Below are positions 5,113-10,211 of a stretch of DNA of 10,211 bases, piece by piece (within the stretch, counting starts at the first letter, position 1; each line of letters starts with the position of its first letter). The notes beneath the pieces are model-generated. The model was not told the DNA's origin. It ran no database searches and worked only from the letters and a program-made list of their open reading frames with translations. A program made the position numbers and the translations under genes. Source of the DNA: CAYWTX01 sp964461295 (GTDB lineage Bacteria > Planctomycetota > Phycisphaerae > SM23-33). The DNA lies in the NCBI GenBank assembly GCA_964461295.1, contig CAYWTX010000493.1, forward strand, positions 1 through 10,211, written 5' to 3'.

Positions 5113-8100
5113 TTGAGAACCTGGGGCCTGCTGTTGTTCCTGGGGCTGACGATCCTGCTATGGGCCCCGCGGAGTTCGGCCGGCGAGCGGGCGTATTATG
5201 GTTGCACCCTCCAGCAGGTCTTGCAGGGCGGCAAGGACCTGGTCCTCGTGCTGGGCGTGGAGGACGGACAGGTCCGCCAATGCGGATTGGAGGTCGCCGG
5301 CCAGCCCGGCACGATGTGCCGGTTGAGGGAGGAGCACCTGAAGCTGGAGGCGAACCGGTTGAGCGGTCCGCTGCACGTCCAGGTCGGCCCGCACACCGAG
5401 AAGATCACGCTGGACGTGGGGTTGGGCGCGGGCGGCACGTACCAGGTCGCCTATGGGTGTCCCGAACCGCCCCGCGGCGTCGAAGGGAACGTGACCATCG
5501 AGGCGCCCAAGGACGCGGCGGGCACGAAATGGGTGGTGTGGTTGGAGCAGGCCTTCGGGCCGGAGTCGCGCCTGGGGCTGGCGTTTAACGTGGACCGCAA
5601 GGCCAAGACGCTGACGGCCCTGCCGGCCGTCTCCCCCGGGTACAACAATGGCCAGCATCGGGTGGACATCGCCAAGCTGACTTTCGACGGCACGAACCTG
5701 GAGGGCGAGGTCGGCATCACCGTGGTGCCATGCCGGCGCGGGAGAGATTTCTACGGCGTCTATGTCGGCGTCCTTGCCGGCGAATGGTCGCCTGCTCACG
5801 GGCGGCTCTCGGAAGGGTCGATCCGGCTGAGGGCCTCGCTGGACGGCAAGGACAAGGCCGGCGACTACGCGGCCGTGTTTGGCATCGAGAAGCAGCGCCA
5901 GGGGCAGGTCGCCGTGAAACCGGCGACCGCGGCGCGGATGCGCGAACTTGTCGCCCCCATCCTGTCCACGCAGGCGCCCTGGCGGGTGTGGTTGGCGACG
6001 GGCATGAAGGTGGTGCGTGGCGAAGACGGCGCGGCGAAGGTGCTGCAACGTGGCGGCCGCAACGCATGGGTCCCCGCGCCTCTCAGCGCGGAGACCGCCC
6101 AGTTGTCGGAGCTGCCGCCCGCGAACTGGCCCGGGCGCGACTGCGACGACGGGCAGTGGGGACGGTACGGCGACGATCTGGCCGACTTCATCGGCGGCTA
6201 CGGATGCTCTGTTGACGATGGCGGCGGCCCCGCGCGGCATCCGTCCCTGTTGTGCCTTCGCACCCGGTTCGGCGTGTCGGACCCGGCGATGGCGACGGAC
6301 GTGACGGTCGCGGTGGAGTACCTGGGGGGCGCCGTGGTCCACGTCAACGGGGTCGAAGTGGGCCGCAGTCACTTGCCGGCGGGCAAACTGGAGCCGCACA
6401 CGCCGGCGACTGAGTACCCGATCGAGGCGTACACGGTGGAGGACGGCACGACGCCCTTGCCCCCGGTGACCTACGCCGCCGAACCTGCGGCGAAGTGGCT
6501 GCCGAGGTATCAGGCGCGGGTGCGTACGATGGCCGTGACCGTGCCGGCGCGACTACTGGTGAAGGGCGGGAACGTGCTGGCAGTGGAACTGCATGCCGCC
6601 CCCGTGTGCGGGCCGGACGCGGGCCGCAATGCCTGGAGCCACGTCGGAATTCGCCATGTGAAAGTGACCAGCGTCCGCGGAACGGGCGTGATTCCGTATC
6701 CGGAAGCAGTCCGTGGCACGCGGGTCTGGAGCGCGCAGGCGCAGGAGCAGGTCACGGAGCGGCCGTCCCCGAGGTCGTTGAGCGCCCGGAATTTCTTCCA
6801 TGATGTCGGCACTCGCGGCATGCCGCTGAAGGGCATCGCGGCGGGCAACCCGTTCGAGCCGCTTCTGCCTGTGCGAATCCTGACGCCGCGCAACGGCGTC
6901 GGGAACGCTCAGACGGTGCTCTCCGACCCTGACGGGCTGCGCGGGGTGCGCGCGAGCATATCCGACCTCCGCGGTCCGGGCGGAGCGCTACTCCCGGCCG
7001 GCGTCGTGCGGGTGCGGTTCGCGGCGCAGGGCGAGGATTGCCATTGGTGCGATGCGCTGATGGACAAACCGTTCGAGGGCGCGACGACGATCCCGGTGTG
7101 GCTGGAGGCGCGCGCGCCGAAGGACCAGCCGCCCGGCTGGTACGTGGGCGCGCTGTCGCTGACCGCCAATGACAAGACGTTTGCGGTGCCGGTACAGGTA
7201 TTCGTAACCGGCTTCACCGTGCCGGACTCCCGGGATTTCCGCTCGTTGATCGGGGTGATGCACTCGCCGGATTCGGTGGCGGACGCCTACCGCGTGCAGC
7301 CGTGGTCGGATGCGCACTTCGCGCTGCTGGCCAAGTCGCTGGAGATGGCGGGGCAGTTGGGCAACGACATCCTGTACGTGCCGATCATCATCGGGACGCA
7401 CATGGGCCACCGGTCGGGCCTGATCCGCTGGGCGAAGACCGACAAGGGCCTGCAACCGGACTTCACGGCCTTCGAGAAGTACCTGGACCTGTACCTGCGG
7501 TACTGCTCGCCGCCCAAGGCGATCGACCTTTACGTCTGGAGCCCGGAGACCTCGACGGAGGTGGCGGACGCCTACGAGGGTCGTGCTATTCCCACCCGCA
7601 CGTATACGCCGATACGGCCCCTGCAAGTGACGCGGTGGGATTCGCGGACGGGAGAAACGGCGGACGTCGTTGCGCCGGACTTCCTGGATGAGGGCGCGGA
7701 GGCGTTCTGGAAGCCGATGTTGGACGGCGTCCACGCGATCGTGCGGAAGCGTGGGTGGCCGGAACGCGCCATCATGCTCGGGTGCGGCGGAGACATCCGT
7801 CCGTCGCGGAAGACCGGCGAGGCGTTCCGGAAATGGGCGCCGTACGCTCGCTGGGACATCTACTCGCACTTCTCGGGCGATCCGCAGGTCGGCGGCGCCG
7901 GCAGTCACTTCCACAAGAACGACCCGGCCCTCCCAGGGTCGGCGCCCGGCAAGATGATCGCCATCGGCGACCTCGAGGTCGGGATGAAGGAATCGCCGCA
8001 CGGCGGCATCCTCGACGCATCATCCCTGGAGAAGTACTGGCAGGAGAAGTTCGACTTTCTCCACCTGCCCATCCACCGCTGTGTTTACAATGAACGCGCG

Positions 8101-8520
8101 GGGCCGATGGTGTTCCGGACGATCCCTTGCCACAACGGCCGCATCGCGCGGTTCGGTCTGGACTTCTGGTCGGGGGCCGGGGCGGGCCTGATCTGGGGTG
8201 TGTACCCCACCCAATTGGCGCGGCGCGGACCCGACGGTCCGGTGCCTTCGGTGCGCCTGCAGATGATGCGGGAGGGGGCGCAGGACTTCGAGGCCCGAAT
8301 GGCCATCCTGGAGTCGCTGGCGAAGCTGCCGGCCCAGCAGCAGACCGCCTATCGAGCGCTGCTGGACGACCTCCTGCGCCGGTACCGGGCAGGGGAGGCA
8401 TACCTGTCGCAGACCGAACTCAATCTGGACTGGCCCGGCTATGTGGCGCGGGTGTATCGTGCGGCGGAGGAGCTGACCGGCATCAAGACCAAGGCGAGAT
8501 GGGAACCGCCGCCGAAGTAG
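5113..8520 (+). CDS. Large exported GH123/DUF4091-like protein with extra N-terminal repeat domain
   Basis: About 1135 residues from TTG 5113. That start gives a textbook signal peptide (MRTWGLLLFLGLTILLWAPR, cleavage near SSAG at 21-24). An in-frame ATG at 4903 would add 70 Arg/Pro/Ser-rich residues that look non-coding. Residues ~25-285 are an unrecognised beta-rich domain with an apparent internal repeat and cysteines at 31, 58, 69, 116 and 207. Residues ~286-520 are a galactose-binding-like sandwich (VVHVNGVEVGRSHLPAGK at 408-425; NVLAVELH at 487-494). Residues ~580-705 are a second sandwich. Residues ~708-1070 are the GH123-like barrel and tail, with the REGAQDFE signature (1053-1060) typical of DUF4091. 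The site where an Asp-Glu pair is expected reads GGDIRP (892-897). It is paralogous to the divergent gene at 2210-4621 and probably cotranscribed with the propeller 11 bases downstream. Probable envelope or secreted glycan-active protein; the substrate cannot be told. Confidence 0.85.
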   Translation: MRTWGLLLFLGLTILLWAPRSSAGERAYYGCTLQQVLQGGKDLVLVLGVEDGQVRQCGLEVAGQPGTMCRLREEHLKLEANRLSGPLHVQVGPHTEKITLDVGLGAGGTYQVAYGCPEPPRGVEGNVTIEAPKDAAGTKWVVWLEQAFGPESRLGLAFNVDRKAKTLTALPAVSPGYNNGQHRVDIAKLTFDGTNLEGEVGITVVPCRRGRDFYGVYVGVLAGEWSPAHGRLSEGSIRLRASLDGKDKAGDYAAVFGIEKQRQGQVAVKPATAARMRELVAPILSTQAPWRVWLATGMKVVRGEDGAAKVLQRGGRNAWVPAPLSAETAQLSELPPANWPGRDCDDGQWGRYGDDLADFIGGYGCSVDDGGGPARHPSLLCLRTRFGVSDPAMATDVTVAVEYLGGAVVHVNGVEVGRSHLPAGKLEPHTPATEYPIEAYTVEDGTTPLPPVTYAAEPAAKWLPRYQARVRTMAVTVPARLLVKGGNVLAVELHAAPVCGPDAGRNAWSHVGIRHVKVTSVRGTGVIPYPEAVRGTRVWSAQAQEQVTERPSPRSLSARNFFHDVGTRGMPLKGIAAGNPFEPLLPVRILTPRNGVGNAQTVLSDPDGLRGVRASISDLRGPGGALLPAGVVRVRFAAQGEDCHWCDALMDKPFEGATTIPVWLEARAPKDQPPGWYVGALSLTANDKTFAVPVQVFVTGFTVPDSRDFRSLIGVMHSPDSVADAYRVQPWSDAHFALLAKSLEMAGQLGNDILYVPIIIGTHMGHRSGLIRWAKTDKGLQPDFTAFEKYLDLYLRYCSPPKAIDLYVWSPETSTEVADAYEGRAIPTRTYTPIRPLQVTRWDSRTGETADVVAPDFLDEGAEAFWKPMLDGVHAIVRKRGWPERAIMLGCGGDIRPSRKTGEAFRKWAPYARWDIYSHFSGDPQVGGAGSHFHKNDPALPGSAPGKMIAIGDLEVGMKESPHGGILDASSLEKYWQEKFDFLHLPIHRCVYNERAGPMVFRTIPCHNGRIARFGLDFWSGAGAGLIWGVYPTQLARRGPDGPVPSVRLQMMREGAQDFEARMAILESLAKLPAQQQTAYRALLDDLLRRYRAGEAYLSQTELNLDWPGYVARVYRAAEELTGIKTKARWEPPPK

Positions 8521-8531
8521 GGAAGGGCGTT

Positions 8532-9803
8532 ATGGGTTCGTTCTCCAACTTGAGTCTCGTCCTGATTCTCGCTACCGCCCCGAACGTCGGCGAGGCCGCC
8601 GAAAACTCCGGCGGGTTCCGCGGCCCACAGCGCAACGGCATCTTCCCGGCCAAGGGCCTGCTCAAGCAGTGGCCGGAGGGCGGCCCGAAACTGCTCTGGG
8701 AAGCGCAGGTGGGCGGCGGGTACTCCGGGGCTTGCGTGGCCGATGGGCTGGTCTACTTCTTCGGCCTGAAAGACAAGGACGGCGTGGCCAGGGCCTTCGA
8801 CCTGGACGGTCGGCTGGCATGGGAGGCGACCTACGGCCCCGATATCGCCCCAAACAGCACGCCGGTGGCGGCCGGCGGCCTGCTCTTCTACAAGTCGATG
8901 GTCAACACCCTCTATGCGCTGGATGCCAAGACGGGCAAGACGGTGTGGTCCTACAACCTCACCCCCATCAGCATTGCCGAGAGGATGGCGGGCGCCAGGT
9001 CCGCGTCGCCCCTCGTGATCGGGAACCTGGTGGTCGTCGTGATACGCAGCGACGGCGATGAGGTGCCGAGCTTCGCCGCCTTCGAGCGGGCAACCGGCAA
9101 GCTGGCCTGGAAGGGCAACCTGGCCCCCACCCCGGAGGCGGGCAAGGGCTGGTCGGCGGCTGAAGCCTCGCCCATCCCCGTGCGACTCGGCGGCCGCGAT
9201 GCCGTCCTCTGCAACTTCTTCCGCGGCGCCGGCGCCGTCTGGGCCAATACGGGCGAGAAGTGCTGGGTGGACTCCACGGTGAAGGTGAACAACCGCGCGA
9301 AGGCCCAGGTCGTGGCCAACGAGGGCTACATCTTCCTCCACGGCACCGTGATGGCGAGGATTGCCCAGGACGGCAAGATCACGCCGTTGTGGGAAGCCAC
9401 GTTCAGGATTGCCGAGTACAACATCTCCTACTCCCACACCATCATCAAGGATGGCCGGCTGATCGCCTTCACCCCGGCTGGAACTAACAACCCCACGGCG
9501 CCAGGCAAGATCAGGCTGCTCGACGCCGAGACGGGCGCGGAGTTGGGCAGCCTGGGCTGCGCCGCCAAGGGCGCGCTGGCGTGGGCCGATGGCATGCTAT
9601 ACCTCCAGGACAACCGGCCTGCGATGGTGTTGATCGCGGTGACCAAGGACGCCTTGCGCGAAGTGTCGTCGTTCAAGCTGCCGTTGCCGGCTTACGGGGC
9701 CGGGGCCGGCGCACAACTGTTCACGCCGCCGGTGGTGGCCGAAGGCCGGCTGTTCCTCCGCGACCAGTCGAAGGTCCTGGTGTACGATCTCCGCGCGAAG
9801 TGA
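8532..9803 (+). CDS. Exported PQQ-like beta-propeller repeat protein
   Basis: 423 residues. The ATG at 8532 follows AGGG with a short spacer and lies 11 bases after the previous stop, so it is probably in one operon with the GH123-like gene. The signal peptide is MGSFSNLSLVLILATAPNVG, with cleavage near GEAA at 20-23. The mature start GGFRGPQRNG corresponds to GDWTGFLGGP in the first propeller. Blade motifs include AFDLDGRLAWE, ALDAKTGKTVW, AFERATGKLAW and LLDAETGAELG. The last blade, GRLFLRDQSKVLVYDL, matches the end of the other propeller. The family includes BamB-like scaffolds and many planctomycete envelope proteins of unknown role. No haem or catalytic motif is visible. Pairing with a GH123-like gene, as also at the left of the window, suggests it supports the same envelope process, for example as a binding partner. 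That link is inference. Confidence 0.85.
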   Translation: MGSFSNLSLVLILATAPNVGEAAENSGGFRGPQRNGIFPAKGLLKQWPEGGPKLLWEAQVGGGYSGACVADGLVYFFGLKDKDGVARAFDLDGRLAWEATYGPDIAPNSTPVAAGGLLFYKSMVNTLYALDAKTGKTVWSYNLTPISIAERMAGARSASPLVIGNLVVVVIRSDGDEVPSFAAFERATGKLAWKGNLAPTPEAGKGWSAAEASPIPVRLGGRDAVLCNFFRGAGAVWANTGEKCWVDSTVKVNNRAKAQVVANEGYIFLHGTVMARIAQDGKITPLWEATFRIAEYNISYSHTIIKDGRLIAFTPAGTNNPTAPGKIRLLDAETGAELGSLGCAAKGALAWADGMLYLQDNRPAMVLIAVTKDALREVSSFKLPLPAYGAGAGAQLFTPPVVAEGRLFLRDQSKVLVYDLRAK

Positions 9804-9814
9804 GAGAGGCAGGC

Positions 9815-9949
9815 ATGCGCGCGGTTCGGATCGACCGGCTTCGGCCGCGGGGGAACCTGGCCATCGGGAATCACGGCGGATCGCCGCTGAACTCGCTGGA
9901 TTCGCTCAAGGCCTTCGTCGAGAACAACCCGCACAATCGGACACTGTAG
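9815..9949 (+). CDS. Small hypothetical open frame (44 residues) or remnant
   Basis: ATG 9815 to TAG 9949, beginning MRAVRIDRLRPRGNLAIGNH and ending ENNPHNRTL. A purine-rich GAGAGG lies five bases upstream, and the ATG is 11 bases after the stop of the propeller gene, the same gap as between the two genes before it. No signal peptide or known domain is seen. The second half (SPLNSLDSLKAFVENNPHNR) looks like ordinary protein sequence, so it may be the tail of a decayed third operon gene or a small real gene. I cannot identify it. Confidence 0.35.
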   Translation: MRAVRIDRLRPRGNLAIGNHGGSPLNSLDSLKAFVENNPHNRTL

Positions 9950-9950
9950 C

Positions 9951-10059
9951 ACGGTTACCGGCATCTTCAGCCTGAAGGGCTGAGAGACGACAGCCCAGGG
10001 CAACGCCCTGGGTGCCGATACACACAACGGCTCAGCCCTGAAAGGGCGAAAGAAACCGT
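9951..10059. repeat. REP/BIME-like nested hairpin element
   Basis: The element is bounded by ACGGTT (9951-9956) and AACCGT (10054-10059), an inverted pair. Nested within are AGGGCTGAG (9976-9984) pairing with CTCAGCCCT (10031-10039), and the hairpin CCCAGGGC-AAC-GCCCTGGG (9994-10012). Two small hairpins overlap the arms: CTTCAG-C-CTGAAG (9965-9977) and GCCCT-GAA-AGGGC (10035-10047). Tandem GC-rich hairpins of this style between genes are typical of repetitive extragenic palindromes, often mobilised by RAYT transposases. It also sits where the operon's transcription should end, so it may act as a terminator or mRNA stabiliser. Genome copy number cannot be seen from this window. Confidence 0.65.
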
Positions 10060-10074
10060 TGGTGGCGGGGAGTT

Positions 10075-10211
10075 GTCGGGTAAGCCTGGGCGGTTGCCCG
10101 CCCAGGCTCCCCACGGATCCGGACTTGCAGGATTCCCGCATCCGGCTCTTCGGATGCTGGCTTCGCACGTCCGACTGCGCAGCTCGGACGGGCCGATCCG
10201 CTATCTGTCCG
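10075..10211 (-). mobile_element. Group II intron, 3' end (domain IV tail, domains V and VI), cut by window edge
   Basis: On the minus strand, 10148-10116 reads like domain V: GAGCCGGAUGCGGG opens the helix with the AGC catalytic triad, and GUCCGGAUC closes it. Between them is an upper stem (GCGGG/CCUGC) and a short AAG bulge. It is 33 nt, against the usual 34. Next comes domain VI: a perfect 11-pair stem, AGCCTGGGCGG/CCGCCCAGGCT (10108-10083), capped by a GCAA tetraloop and followed by TTACCCGAC. An unpaired A at 10081 could be the branch point, and the 3' splice site is probably after the C at 10075. Upstream, GTCCGA/TCGGAC arms form another hairpin, perhaps the end of domain IV. No reverse-transcriptase part is in the window. 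Two domain V deviations (G-A instead of the usual G-U pair; A in the bulge where C is common) could mean a divergent or decaying copy. Confidence 0.7.

Noticed and set aside
5158..6399. 413-codon open frame antisense to the larger GH123-like gene
   Set aside because: Composition (Arg, His, Pro, Gln-rich) is typical of an antisense shadow in high-GC coding sequence, and the plus strand has recognisable protein.
6988..8001. 337-codon antisense open frame
   Set aside because: It lies opposite the conserved barrel of the larger GH123-like protein and has no recognisable motif.
8439..9437. 332-codon antisense open frame opposite the second propeller
   Set aside because: It mirrors the propeller codons and is Gly/His/Arg-rich with no domain; a shadow.
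564..9803. PQQ-dependent alcohol/glucose dehydrogenase activity for the propellers
   Set aside because: Only the structural blade repeats are present; no CxxCH haem motif or quinoprotein active-site pattern is visible, and lengths differ from those enzymes.

Overview
The window is GC-rich (about two-thirds by eye). It reads like an uncultivated Planctomycetota-type or related PVC-group genome. The main reason is a set of large exported proteins: PQQ-like beta-propellers next to GH123/DUF4091-type glycoside-hydrolase-like proteins. The TTG start and weak Shine-Dalgarno signals fit this but do not prove it. No rRNA, tRNA, CRISPR array or intact transposase gene was seen.

Layout. (1) 1-89, minus strand: the first ~29 residues of an ACT-domain protein with a good Shine-Dalgarno site, cut by the window edge. 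(2) 90-~510: a stretch with no recognisable gene. The open frame of the next gene runs through it, but it is probably not coding. (3) To 2030, plus strand: an exported PQQ-like beta-propeller whose signal peptide seems split across two frames, as if one base were missing. (4) 2031-2209: a gap between convergent genes with two strong hairpins. (5) 2210-4621, minus strand: an exported ~803-residue beta-sandwich plus GH123-like barrel protein. (6) 4622-5112: a divergent regulatory region with three inverted repeats. (7) 5113-8520, plus strand: a larger (~1135-residue) paralogue of (5) with an extra N-terminal domain. (8) 8532-9803, plus strand: a second exported PQQ-like propeller, 11 bases downstream and probably in the same operon. 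(9) 9815-9949: a 44-residue open frame of unknown standing. (10) 9951-10059: a nested-hairpin REP/BIME-like element. (11) 10075-10211, minus strand: the 3' end of a group II intron (domains V and VI).

How it may work together. The core is two paralogous pairs, each one propeller plus one GH123-like protein, arranged in mirror order: propeller, GH-like, GH-like, propeller. All four have or seem to have signal peptides, so they should act in the periplasm or outside the cell. Glycan or glycoconjugate binding or processing is the natural inference. However, both GH-like proteins read GGDxxP where GH123/DUF4091 enzymes usually carry an Asp-Glu pair, and one also lacks the acidic C-terminal signature. 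Their catalytic activity is therefore uncertain. The right edge is built from mobile or repeat elements. Nothing in the window proves a novel defence or metabolic system. The mirrored pairs are the most distinctive feature.
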